Assembly: GCF_001949145.1 (NCBI RefSeq) | Contig: NW_019091377.1 | Span: forward strand, 2,104,656 to 2,125,361 | Direction of reading: 5' to 3' | DNA length: 20,706 nucleotides | From: Acanthaster planci | Lineage: Eukaryota; Echinodermata; Asteroidea; Valvatida; Acanthasteridae | In this document: piece after piece, positions 1-8,955 of the stretch | How positions within the stretch are numbered: the first letter of the stretch is position 1 | Layout of the letters: each line of letters begins with the position of its first letter | Position numbers and translations under genes: made by a program | Notes under the pieces: generated by a model | Seen by the model: the letters and a program-made list of their open reading frames with translations, nothing else | The model's database searches: none | What the model was told of the DNA's origin: nothing

Positions 1-730
1 GTCAAGTCTGAAAGTGTATTTTTATCTCGATGATAAATAAGGCACAGACATACAAAATACTTTGCATAGAGGCTGGCAAGTTATCCTCTTGACTTCCACC
101 ATCGATAGTTTCAGCGTTTTGTCCCGAAAATTTTTGCCTTTTTGTCAGGAAAAACGAGGTGATTGGACGTAACATCTTTGAATTTGCAAAAAGTTCAAGC
201 ACGTGCGCACAAGCAACACTTTTTACAATATGCATCGTTTGTATACTGCAGCGGATTCTTGTGATATAGTATATTGTCCGGCGCACCAACGAGTCAGTAG
301 ACCGTCATGAAAAAGAAAAAACAAGTTTAGACCAATTGTACTTTCCGTGAAATTGAGCACGAAGCATGTTTCGAAGTGAATTTGTCAGTATAACACTAGA
401 AGACCTGTTTTGTGTCTATTGTTTACATCACAAAATTCACTTGCTTTTGCTCTTCCTAAAGAATTACGTGCCATGTACAGTTAATGTACGTGTACATGCA
501 CATGTGCGTCCTTGTGTGTCCAGCTGGCCGCCCGTGCTGCGCGATCGTCAGTTACAGTATCGTGTTTGGATCATTAAATATTTTTGTAGCAAGTGTTGAA
601 GGTAATTTAATGGCAACATTTTAAATGTAGCACTCAATTTGAAAGCGTAGCGGTGCCGCTACGCTATAACGCTTTGGGGGAAACACTGGTCTTGCAAACC
701 GTAATTTTAGTCAGTTGTTTATTTCATCAC
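1..730. other. Noncoding flank upstream of MITE
   Basis: No exon, RNA gene or recognisable transposon protein was seen here. Short open frames exist on both strands but have no family resemblance and no convincing splice sites. The stretch probably lies in the ATG4 intron upstream of the exon at 1586, because the neighbouring exon starts in the middle of a codon and so needs an earlier exon. Confidence 0.4.
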
Positions 731-1221
731 TTAACAACTTGCTGCCAGGGGCAGTTATCAATGTTGATGATGCTGGTCCAGGATAATTATCATTTTTTTC
801 TGTTTTCAAAATTCTTTAAAAATTCCTATCTTCATTTACTGGACACTTACAAACACGTGAAGGAATGTCTGGTGTCCACCACTGCAGCGATGAGCCACAC
901 AGCCCCACTGCATGCTAATCTGGCCTCCGTTGAAAAGAGGTCAGCAGCACACTGAGCTAGGTTCGTGGACAAAAGAAAGTTCTATAACACCGCACAATCT
1001 GGGCTCTTTTTACAATGCTGCAGGCCTGGCTAAAATACTCAGGCATCAATAGATTTTGTCTGTCAGGCTAGAGTGCACAACAGACAGTCCTTCACATGTT
1101 TGTAAGTGTCCAGTAAATGAAGATAGGAATTTTTAAAGAATCCTGAAAACAGAAAAAAAAAGATAAGTATCCCCGCCAAACATCATCAACATTGATAACT
1201 GCCTCGGCAGGAAGTGGTTAA
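731..1221. mobile_element. piggyBac-like MITE, copy 1, TTAA-flanked
   Basis: The element lies between two TTAA tetranucleotides (731-734 and 1218-1221), the target duplication typical of piggyBac-type transposons. Its ends are CAACTTGCTGCC on the left and GGCAGGAAGTGG on the right, an imperfect inverted pair. The inversion continues far inward: about 735-873 pairs with about 1079-1217, with scattered mismatches and small indels. There is no transposase frame, so it would be non-autonomous. Its right part and centre match copy 2 (14482-15073) in reverse orientation. The superfamily call is inference from the TTAA flanks and end sequence; the structure itself is visible. Confidence 0.75.
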
Positions 1222-1585
1222 TGGATCGTTCTACTAATGGCTCACAATTAATAGTCTCACAACCGGTCCCCCTCCAACTTTGAAATTGATTCCACCATTG
1301 TTTATCACCCAAGTCAACCCCACATTGGCACCCGGCAAAATCTTCCCCACAATAGCTGAAAATGAGAGGCTCACTTTAGGTGAGAATTGCCCTGCCAATT
1401 ACCTGTAGCTACACTAATGAAATCCTACAATGTACAATGACAGTAGAGTAGATATGTCATTATTCTGTTTCCTCCCTAGAATCAACCATATCCGACAAAT
1501 TATTGCTCTAAATATCCTAATTGGCTTCCCTGTGAATGCTTTTCAGATTAACATGAGCAACAACTTTTCTTCATTTCTTTTTCAG
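1222..1585. other. ATG4 intron segment ending at a splice acceptor
   Basis: Noncoding. It ends in a pyrimidine-rich tract and TTTTTCAG directly before the exon at 1586, a good 3' splice site. No other feature was seen. Confidence 0.6.
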
Positions 1586-1738
1586 CACAAATGGGTGTTG
1601 GTGAAGGCAAGTCGGTCGGTATGTGGTTTGGACCTAATACTGTTGCTCAAGTGTTACGCAAGCTGGTTGCCTTTGACAGTTGGAGCAATATGGCAGTACA
1701 TGTAGCCCTCGATAACACTGTGGTGCAAGAAGATATAA
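1586..1738 (+). CDS. ATG4: ATG4 cysteine protease, internal exon (papain-fold part)
   Basis: ATG4 processes ATG8/LC3/GABARAP precursors to expose their C-terminal glycine, and removes lipidated ATG8 from membranes during autophagy. This 153-bp exon has a TTTTTCAG acceptor and a GTAAGT donor. It starts with two bases that finish a codon and ends with one base of the next (phase 1 at both ends). Starting at 1588 it reads QMGVGEGKSVGMWFGPNTVA, a near-match to the strongly conserved ATG4A/B block after the catalytic-Cys region, followed by residues matching AVHxAxDNTVVxEdI. The catalytic Cys lies in an earlier exon outside what I can see. The frame joins exactly to the exon at 13184. ATG4A/B type is favoured over C/D, but the paralogue is not settled. 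Confidence 0.93.
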
Positions 1739-2792
1739 GTAAGTTAGCAAATGAGTAGACAGCTAGAGTTATGTCTAATGTTAAGGTACTTTATGTAACC
1801 CTTAAAATGCTCCTGTCTGTACCTGCTCTCCAAGCCTTTCACACTTGAAATAATGCCGCTGTAACAAACATGATGGGGTCCACCAAAAATATGTTCAATC
1901 TATCAGTTGTTTGGTATAGCCCATGTTTGGTGACAGCCTGCCACATGATTGCATGAATGAGAGGACTCTTGGCCAAAACTTCGACGTTGAGAAAAATTAA
2001 GTTAAAAAATACCTGGAAAGCCTTGCATTTTGTTGAATGTTGGCATCTGTTCTTATCTTTCCATATTTCACCCTTAGAGTTGTACTCACTTTAAAGTCAT
2101 ATTGCAAACTGAAATCAAGTTTAAATGTTGGTATTAATGGTAAAAATTGCTTGGGACATGCAGTTTGGTTACACTGGTTCACACTGATATAATTTTTCGA
2201 GTACACTAGATGATTAGACAGTAACAAAAGTGACCAAAAGGAATATTGACATAATATTGAAGCTACTCATAGGTGAAAAATAGATGATCAAGGTAGAGCA
2301 AGATATAAACATCTTAACTGCTATTAAGCATTAAAGCATGCGGTTCAAAAACTACTCACGGTGATAATCCTAGAGGCTGAGTTACAAAATAAAAGTATAG
2401 TTAGAATAACAATGGGAAAAAGCACCTGTAAGAAGAAAGTAGTACATGTACCTCTTACAAGTGCTTCTTCCCTAGAGGTGGACGAAAGCTACTGAGCAAA
2501 CAAATACTCAGGTGGTCATGCTGTGTCAATAGCTATCCTAAACTTGTCATTCTTCTAGATATGCACATGCTTTTTTATTTTTTTTTCAGTAGTTTACTAC
2601 GTTCAACTAACATGTACCTGAATGACCTACTACAGCATTATTTCCCTAACGCCAGTTAGCCATTCACTAAAAATTGATCAATCGCAGTACGCCCTCATGT
2701 GCCACCATGCAACGTATTGTAACTTGATCAACCTAGATATGTAGTACAAAACTGCTGCAAACTGCTCGCTGACTACAATGACCTAAAACACA
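1739..2792. other. Intron segment with one small hairpin
   Basis: No coding or transposon protein signal was recognised. The only structure noticed is an imperfect inverted repeat, 2414-2435 against 2451-2472: 22-bp arms with three mismatches and a 15-base loop. Simple T-runs occur near 2571. Confidence 0.4.
2414..2472. repeat. Small imperfect hairpin
   Basis: The left arm at 2414-2435 (GGGAAAAAGCACCTG...) pairs with the right arm at 2451-2472 at 19 of 22 positions, around a 15-base loop. The size would suit a small foldback element or a precursor-like RNA hairpin. There is no independent sign of either. Confidence 0.5.
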
Positions 2793-3046
2793 GATCTGAA
2801 AATATTGAGGGCCTGACTTTTCGACCCTAGCAGGATATTTATCAAAGGTGAAATAACAAGTGGACAGGACAAACAAGCAAACAGGGAATCAACCAAGCAT
2901 GGATAAATGCAAGAGGACAAAAGGAAAGGTCCATCCATGCTTGGTTGATTCTCTGTTTTTGCTTGTTTGTCCTGTCCACTTGTCGTTTTGCCATGGAGAA
3001 AGATTCTGTTAGGATTGAAATGTCAGACCCTCAATATTTTGAGATT
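2793..3046. repeat. Foldback (inverted-repeat) MITE-like element
   Basis: Two arms of about 115 bases (about 2793-2907 and 2933-3046) are reverse complements with scattered mismatches and small indels, around a spacer of about 25 bases. The inner stems are the best conserved: ACAAGTGGACAGGACAAACA on the left mirrors TGTTTGTCCTGTCCACTTGT on the right. The outer ends pair through AAAATATTGAGG and CCTCAATATTTT. There is no coding content. A target-site duplication is not clear, so the superfamily is left open. Confidence 0.8.
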
Positions 3047-3499
3047 TGATCAACTTTAATATTAGCTTACAGTATTAAAGTTATACTATCAGATAGAATG
3101 AATATCAAATAATGTATCCTAAATGCAATACTCAAGTATAACATACACAAATGTCAGCGCGTCTTTTGAACAAGAGGCTCATGTATAGAGCAATGGCACT
3201 TGTTTATTTACATCCATAGCTGATAATTTTATAATTATTATAATTATTTTTCGTATCAAATGTTTCCCATACATTAGAGCAATGTCATCAGATTTTATAT
3301 GCATGTCTTCCGAAGGGTGTCTTTCGATGAATAAGTTCAGCTAAATTAAGGAGTCAGTGTTATTATGAGTTGACAGCTCTAGAGCAGCAGCTGTCATGCA
3401 CATACAGACTTGTAGGGTACTGATAAAATCCGATCAAGACAAAAACTCACAGCAAGTTCATGAGCAATGCAAACGCACGTGCGTTTGCCTTTTTTGGCA
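3047..3499. other. Intron segment, AT-rich, with a 20-bp palindrome
   Basis: This stretch has AT-rich runs (for example TTATAATTATTATAATTATT near 3229) and no gene signal. A perfect palindrome at 3469-3488 sits just beyond the 3' end of the minus-strand LINE fragment. Confidence 0.4.
3469..3488. repeat. Perfect 20-bp palindrome
   Basis: GCAAACGCAC followed directly by GTGCGTTTGC is fully self-complementary with no loop. It abuts the downstream side of the LINE fragment. Confidence 0.85.
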
Positions 3500-4160
3500 T
3501 CAAGCAAAATGAAATACTAACTGTGCATTCAGGTTGTTTGCATATCGCATTTGTTGACGTATTCTTTTAAAAAAATTCGTGCATGTAATTAAGGATGCGG
3601 ATTGCTGTTGGATAAAAACTCTGCATTTTATTGAACAATACCGGTTACCTGACCACATAGGCTGAAAGAGATTATGAGCTGGATGAAACTTATCATCTAC
3701 AATGGACTGAACTCTTGTGTTAGCTCGAGAGTGGCACAAATCGTTTAGTGATGGAAGTTGGCATCCAAATGTCTTACTTGCAGTGCAAATGATCCGACTG
3801 AGAAACTTCTTGTCATCAATGGTAGCATTGTCCCACTAGACAGTGATTGACTGTGTCAAGACACTCTCAATCACTGACTTGTAGAACTTCAATAACAGTC
3901 TTTGGCTGACATGGAAAGTCTTCAACCATCTAGAGAAAATTGTCTTTGTCAAGCTTTCCTGATGAAGCAATCCATATTGAAATCCCATTTTAGTTCTGTA
4001 GAGATTTTAATACCAAGAAATTTGAAATATGTACTCTTTCAAATTCTGAACCATTAATGACTAAGGGAACAATACTAGGTTGGGTCTTCTGAAGTCAGCA
4101 ATAACTTCCTTTGACTTATTTACATTCAGGTCTAGATTAGAATACTTTGTGCATGAGTCA
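3500..4160 (-). pseudogene. LINE (CR1/L2/Jockey-like) reverse transcriptase, 3' end of ORF2
   Basis: On the minus strand the sequence reads, from 4160 downwards, through typical non-LTR retrotransposon RT-thumb and C-terminal blocks. These are NLDLNVNKSKEVIADFRR near 4140-4085, then FLGIKISTELKWDFN near 4020-3975, SVIESVLTQSITV near 3875-3840, a GCQLPSL-like block near 3757, and a final HPAHNLFQPMWSGNRYCSIK within the open frame 3739-3500. The order and spacing match the end of LINE ORF2. Several frameshifts and stops interrupt it, and everything upstream of the RT thumb is missing, as in a 5'-truncated dead copy. It lies antisense to ATG4. The family assignment within the CR1/L2/Jockey group is tentative. 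Confidence 0.8.
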
Positions 4161-4632
4161 GCACTCTAGTTTTTATTATACATGTAGCTCTTTGGGAAGA
4201 ATGTACCGGATAAATGAGCACATTGCCACAACGTACCCATTTATCCCATGTGCTGATTTTTCCATACGCACACACATGTACAAGTAGGCTCGTGTTCTGG
4301 TTCTGCATTTGGTGCACTGCTGTTTTGGCCGTTGTAAAATTGAAATACTGTTGTACACTTGTCTCACTTTTGCAGCCAGGTAAAACAAATATATAATTCA
4401 TGAGTAATGACCTGCCAAAGAAGGGCTTCAAAAATTCGGGATTTTTTTCATAAATATTCACATTTGGGGCAGTTACTTTCACAGAAGTTCATTCATAAGA
4501 GTTCTCATGATGTAATGGATCCTTGAAACAGGAAAATCTCGATATGACAGTCGTGAAACTTGAACTCTGATACAACTACTGGAGTTTTGTCAGTCACTAT
4601 CAAGGGTTGGGTTTCAGAACAATTTTTTTACA
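4161..4632. other. Intron segment between LINE and DIRS elements
   Basis: Overlapping short open frames are present on both strands (for example minus 4482-4132), but none resembles a known family. The first part may still be degraded LINE sequence. Nothing else was seen. Confidence 0.35.
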
Positions 4633-4780
4633 GTCTCCTGCGTTCACATACCCCTGCCCAGCCTACGTATGCAAATTTCCCATGTGCCTTTTACAATTCG
4701 CTGAAAAGATCTGATTATGCATGCTGCCCCCTGACCCACCACAATGCGCTGCGGTCCCGCTGCCATGTTCGTCCTTCTTT
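4633..4780. repeat. DIRS left inverted terminal repeat
   Basis: Reverse-complementary to 7497-7630 over most of its length (shared blocks include GGACGAACATGGC, GGGGGCAGCATGCATAATC, CTTTTCAGCGAATT and AAATTTGCATA on the right-hand strand). The outer 39 bases (4633-4671) do not match the right repeat's tip. They pair instead with the ICR at 7357-7395, 36 of 39 positions. Confidence 0.9.
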
Positions 4781-4887
4781 TCTCAGCACCTATAGTTTAC
4801 GGATGTGTCTTTTATGACTCCTCTAATTCTCAAGTTCCGTACCTTTCGTGCTATTGAATTGACTTGATTCCTTTTATGAAATAAAGA

Positions 4888-5136
4888 GTGTTTTCTTGTC
4901 TATTGGTAAGAGTGCTTATTTTCTTATTTCGTTTCTTGCATGCTTTGTTTTCTTGTGGTTCTTTTCTGCCCCCACTGGCTGCTCACCCCTTTAGCCATCC
5001 ACTCTGGGTGGCTACTCGGTCATCGGCCCCACAGCGAGCTTCTCCTACATCAGCTCCCAGAAGTTTTCAGCCGCGCCCTCCCGGCCGTGGTTCTTCACAC
5101 CCTGCCCCCAGTCCTATCAGGGGACAGTGTCCATGA
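4888..5136 (+). pseudogene. Possible Gag C-terminal remnant of the DIRS element
   Basis: The open frame ends in a Ser/Pro/Arg-rich stretch (SPTSAPRSFQPRPPGRGSSH near 5035-5095). Such basic, low-complexity tails are common just before the RT region in DIRS-like Gag proteins. No Gag core is present and the start is arbitrary. The call rests on composition and position only. Confidence 0.35.
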
Positions 5137-5139
5137 CTT

Positions 5140-5529
5140 CTTCTGTTTGCCTTTGGCGGCCCCCGAACCCGTCGGCGGCCGCGAAATCACCGCAGACAGC
5201 TAGGTCCTCTCCGTCATTGCTCACGGCTACTCCCTCGAGTTTACGAGCTCCCTGCCGTCCGGGATGGTCTTCCGCTCCACTCCTCCCTACGACAAACTCA
5301 AAAGCCTGGCTGTGGAAGAGTATATTGCAGCGTTGTCATGCAAACGAGCCATCACACTGGTGTATGGGAACCAGCTATTCACCGGCTTCCTTTCGTCCTT
5401 TTTCCTCGCACCCGAAAAAGACCCAGGAAAATAGCGACCAATAATCAACCTGAAACCGCTAAACAAGTTCATCAGGCCAAGGCGGTTTCAAATGGAGACT
5501 CTGAGTGTGATCCTATCCTCTCTACCTGT
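5140..5529 (+). pseudogene. DIRS reverse transcriptase, N-terminal fragment
   Basis: The reading frame containing 5492 carries the usual opening blocks of a DIRS-type RT: PVGGR at 5168, VLSVIAHGYSLEF after 5204, a K-x-LAVEEYIAALS block, FFLAPEKDPGK before 5432, RPIINLKPLNKF from 5438, and a METLSVILSSL block from 5492. Two TAG stops interrupt it (5201-5203 and 5432-5434), both where relatives have tryptophan. Just after METLSVILSSL the frame leaves RT and the next recognisable residues are RNase H. The catalytic palm with its Asp motifs is therefore deleted. It cannot make active RT. Confidence 0.85.
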
Positions 5530-6340
5530 TCTGTGCTGGGCCACCTCGATGGGGGGCCTCCCTTCCTCCACTTCATGCATCCAGAGTTTTTGGACTCTTC
5601 CTTCCGCAACAAACACATCAACCTGCTGGAACTTCAGGCAGTATTCAACGCCCTTCGTCACTTCCAGCGGCACTTAGTGAGTCTCTCGGTTCAAATCCAG
5701 AGCGACAACTCCACAGTGGTAGCATACATAAACCACCAAGGCAGTACTTGCTCCCCCAGCTATGCTTCCTCACATGGAAGATCTTCATGTGGGTGATCGA
5801 TCACGGCATCACTCTCCAGGCTGTTCACATACTGGGAATGTCCAACAACATAGCAGACGCTCTCTCTCAGGGCGCTGTCCACCCTACGGAGTGGACTCTA
5901 AATCCGAGCGTAGTCACCCAAATCTTCACAGAGATAGAGTGCCCCCACGTCGACCTCTTTGCATCGGCTGACAATACCCATCTTCTGACCTTTTGTGACA
6001 CATGCTCTTCATGTGAATTGATCCGACCTTCTGGCGTACACCTTTCCTCCAATATCCCTCATTCCCCGAGTCTTATTCTAGATAGAACAAGAACCATGCT
6101 GGGTTCTTCTCATCGCCCTCAATGCTGGCCTCAACAATCGTGGTTCGCAAGGCTCACAAGGCTCCTGGTTCGTCGACCACAGATCCTTCCACACAGGGAG
6201 GATATTTGTCAACCCAGGTCAGGAATCCTCCATCCAGCACCGAGCGATCTTCACTTGACGTGTTGGACACTGTCCAACGGTCTTTTAGAGTGTCAGGCCT
6301 GTCTGCAGATGCTGCGTCCATGGCGATCGGGGCCGACGAC
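5530..6340 (+). pseudogene. DIRS RNase H and following pol region, frameshifted
   Basis: In one frame (5530 to about 5757) HINLLELQAVFNALRHF carries the conserved Glu (codon at 5629), and SDNSTVVAYINHQG carries an Asp (codon at 5704). The first RNase H strand with TDAS is missing, lost in the same deletion that removed the RT palm. After a frameshift the coding continues in the next frame from about 5750: a TWKIFMWVIDHGITLQAVHI block, NNIADALSQ (final RNase H Asp near 5856), then CPHVDLFAS near 5940-5966. A block near 6120-6300 resembles the RNase H-to-recombinase linker of DIRS/Ngaro elements. No methyltransferase domain was recognised. Confidence 0.82.
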
Positions 6341-7384
6341 TCTCCACACGCAAAATTTACAACAGTCGAATACAACATTTTGCTAGATGGTGTAATGACC
6401 ACGATGTTTCTCCAACTGAAGCTTCTGTAAGCTCAGTTTGCAGACTTTTTCACGTATCTCTTTCATTCGGGCCTCCAGATTGCTACTCTCCGCAACTTCC
6501 GGTCGGCCCTGGCAGCTGTTCATTCGGGATTCAACAACGGATCAACAATTCTGAAAACACTGCCATCCACCATCTACTTTAGGGAATGTTTGTTGAGCGT
6601 TCTCACGTCAAACGCCTTGTTCTTTCTTGGTACCTTGGCAACGTTTTGCGCATTCTCACCGGTCCCCCCTTTCGAACCGCTGTCCGATGCATCTGATCTC
6701 CATCTTAGCATCAAGGTGGCATTCCTCCTGGCAGTCGTTACCTCCAGACGTGGCAGTGAACTGCATGCCCTGTTAACTGCTGAAGGTCACATACGTTGGG
6801 AGCCGCACAGAGTTCGTCTTATCCCAGCCATCGCATTCCTAACAAAGAACCAGACGCCTGTCTTCTGGCCTCCGGACATTTTTGTCCCCGACATAACCTC
6901 CGACAAGAAATGGTGTCTTGTTCATACCCTCAAGAGGTATCTCACGAGGACCAAGCGTCGCCGTGAGACTGGTTCCAGACTTTTCATCACAACCATGAAA
7001 CCCTTTCATCCAGCGGCGAAGGACACCATAGCTCATTGGACGGTCTCGGCTATCATCTTTGCAAATCCAGACTGGCCAACTCGACATGACGAGACGACTC
7101 GATCTCACATCAGAGCCCATGATGTTCTGGTCGCCTCTGCATCCTGGTTGTTCTTCAGAGGTGTCGCCTTGGCAGACATTTGTCAAGTGGCTTGTTGGAA
7201 ATCTCCTTCCACCTTCACCGAGTGCTACCTGAAGGATGTCCTGCGGAGTGAGACGAATTCTAGAATAGTGAGTGTTCGGTTGAGTAGTGCCCGCCTATAC
7301 TCTCTTGTAATTGCTCTCCCGTCGCCAACCCTCCTCCAGGGTACGGTGTTACTCCCCATATGTAGGCTGGACAGGGGTAAGTGA
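6340..7384 (+). pseudogene. DIRS tyrosine recombinase, broken
   Basis: The N-terminal core-binding domain is split by a frameshift near 6430. RKIYNSRIQHFARWCNDHD is read from 6349, then FADFFTYLFHSGLQIATLRN continues in the other frame from 6437. The catalytic domain is open to 7384. It holds SRRGSELHAL with the first catalytic Arg near 6749, the block before the second active-site box near 7115-7190, and WKSPSTFTECYLKDV with the nucleophile Tyr at 7226-7228. In the H-x-x-R box the frame reads H-D-V-L, with CTG (Leu) at 7127-7129 where Arg is expected. The enzyme is probably inactive on that ground as well as the frameshift. The end of the frame runs into the ICR, as is usual for compact DIRS elements. 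Confidence 0.87.
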
Positions 7385-7445
7385 ACGCAGGAGACTCCTC
7401 TCCGTGTGGGTCGGGTCTCCTAGTGATACTTTCCCCTGTCCAGCC
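7357..7445. repeat. DIRS internal complementary region (ICR)
   Basis: The left part (7357-7395) is the reverse complement of the element's left tip (4633-4671), 36 of 39 bases. The right part (7404-7445) is the reverse complement of its right tip (7614-7655), 39 of 42 bases. An 8-base spacer (7396-7403) lies between them. This joined-ends copy is the diagnostic DIRS feature, thought to template completion of the ends and circle formation. Confidence 0.93.
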
Positions 7446-7496
7446 GCTTCCGCCCGTCCTTCCCCACTTTGGCTCCGGGGAAATTCTCCACTTCGA

Positions 7497-7655
7497 TAAA
7501 AAGGACGAACATGGCGGCGGGACCACATTGCATTGTGGGGAGTTAGGGGGCAGCATGCATAATCAAGTCTTTTCAGCGAATTATAATAGGCACTTGGCAA
7601 ATTTGCATATGTAGGCTGGACAAGGGTAAGTATCACTAGGAGACCCTACCCACAC
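7497..7655. repeat. DIRS right inverted terminal repeat
   Basis: The inner part mirrors the left terminal repeat. The outer 42 bases (7614-7655) instead pair with the right half of the ICR. The match ends at CCCACAC, giving the right boundary of the element. Confidence 0.9.
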
Positions 7656-8833
7656 TAATGTGGGGGAGGAAACTCAAGCACTATTTCACGTAAAAGAACA
7701 AGTTATGGTCTCTTCAAATCATGTATTTTTATAATAACAAACCTCCAAAAAAAGGAAAATGTGAGACCAAGGAGAATGGTTGCTATAACTGACTGTTAGC
7801 AGGGTAATAGTGGTGTTTATTATAGCGGCATTGTTTCTTACATTGTAATCAGAATAAACAAGTTTTCATTTTCAAAATGGGACACATATTTGCCATGTAC
7901 ATAATGAATAGAAATTATGTAGGTGCTTATGTTTGAAGGAACTTCTGTGTGGTAATAAAGTCATGTTTAATGACTTTATTATTTGCAACTTGTATATGAT
8001 AATGGTTTGTGTTACACCATTCTGTATGAAAATATTATATCGAAAAGGGTGGCATAGCACTTGTTTTTAAAACAAAACAAAACTGAGTTACAACTACAGT
8101 AAAGACTGCTCTGCCATTCAAGGATTCAGGTGTGTCAACTGGGTCATCCCCCCTCTAAAAAAAGAGGGGTAGTTTCAGTTTTGCAACAAAAATGAAACGT
8201 AATTTTGCAGAATATACTGTTCCCTTTCCTCGCAGATACTTGTAAAAAATAATAACAATTATTCCTCACCCCTCAGGAAGAGCAGGAAAGGTTACGTGTA
8301 GAAATTCCCAAATTTCTCCCACCCAAAAAAAAAAAATTGGCCCTCCCTCCCAACAATCGGTTATGGATCCACCCCTGCTTTCAGTGATTACGGTTACCAC
8401 TGTCTCCTTGACAGTAAAGCAAGGAAATCATGTTTTGTCCTTGTAAAGTCTCACTGTATGTTATTGTCTTGAATAATGTGGTTTGCACTGCCATTGGAAG
8501 AAATGATTGATTCCTTCATGTATTAAAATGCAAATTAGCCCCAGCATTCAGGGTTTAAACCTCAAGGAACCTCTGAAGCATGTCTTTTTTTTTCTTTTTT
8601 TTGTGGTACAGTTTTGCGCACACGTATGTACACTCTATGGCTTCATTTACATGTGTTCCTTCTCTTCTCAGCTAACTACCAGTTCGATTTCACTCATAAT
8701 TACTTCAGTATGTCAACTAAGGAAGGGAAAGTCATCAAGAAGCAAACTAAAGACATGCTTGATCCTGTGAAACCTTCATCCATGGCTTCATTGGCCTCGT
8801 CAACCTTGCCTTGGGTTAAATGAGTGCAGAACA
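7656..8833. other. Intron segment with short hairpins and homopolymer runs
   Basis: No gene was recognised. It holds a stem-loop at 7953-7981 (11-bp stem, AATAAA on both strands), a short hairpin near 8147-8169 (CCCCTCT/A-run/AGAGGGG), an A-run near 8326-8338 and T-runs near 8586-8600. An open frame at about 8614-8823 shows no family resemblance I can defend. Confidence 0.4.
7953..7981. repeat. Stem-loop with AATAAA on both strands
   Basis: TAATAAAGTCA (7953-7963) pairs perfectly with TGACTTTATTA (7971-7981) around a 7-base loop. Each strand therefore reads AATAAA, the polyadenylation signal word. There is no transcript evidence that it is used. Confidence 0.6.
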
Positions 8834-8947
8834 CACCAGCCCCACCTCTGGCTGGTGAGCCTCCTGCAGTTGAACTGGAAAGAGGGCCACCTTGTTCAAT
8901 TTGCATCACTGACTGGTATCAACAAAGCAGAGATTGTTGATACCAGT
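8834..8947. repeat. Two adjacent perfect stem-loops
   Basis: CACCAGCC (8834-8841) pairs with GGCTGGTG (8850-8857) across an 8-base loop. ACTGGTATCAACAA (8912-8925) pairs with TTGTTGATACCAGT (8934-8947), also across 8 bases. The two hairpins stand just before the gag-like frame at 8956. Their function is unknown. Confidence 0.7.
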
Positions 8948-8955
8948 ATGGTTAA

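Larger units (their letters stand above)
4633..7655 (+). mobile_element. DIRS-type tyrosine-recombinase retrotransposon, internally deleted
   Basis: This is an element of about 3.0 kb with inverted terminal repeats, an internal complementary region (ICR) just inside the right repeat, and remnants of RT, RNase H and a tyrosine recombinase in that order. DIRS elements copy through RT and are thought to integrate as circles by recombinase, so no target duplication is expected. I saw none. Intact relatives are usually about 5-6 kb; this copy lacks most of gag and the RT core, and it has stops and frameshifts. It lies in the large ATG4 intron in the same orientation as the gene. The ITR/ICR geometry separates it from Ngaro/PAT-type split direct repeats. 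Confidence 0.9.

Noticed and set aside
2-289. Minus-strand 95-residue open frame at the left edge
   Set aside because: No family resemblance, no clear splice site and no codon bias that I can see.
4132-4482. Minus-strand open frame of 116 residues
   Set aside because: No recognisable domain; it overlaps the start of the LINE remnant in a different frame from the RT residues.
6839-7186. Minus-strand open frame of 115 residues
   Set aside because: It is the antisense shadow of the DIRS recombinase catalytic domain.
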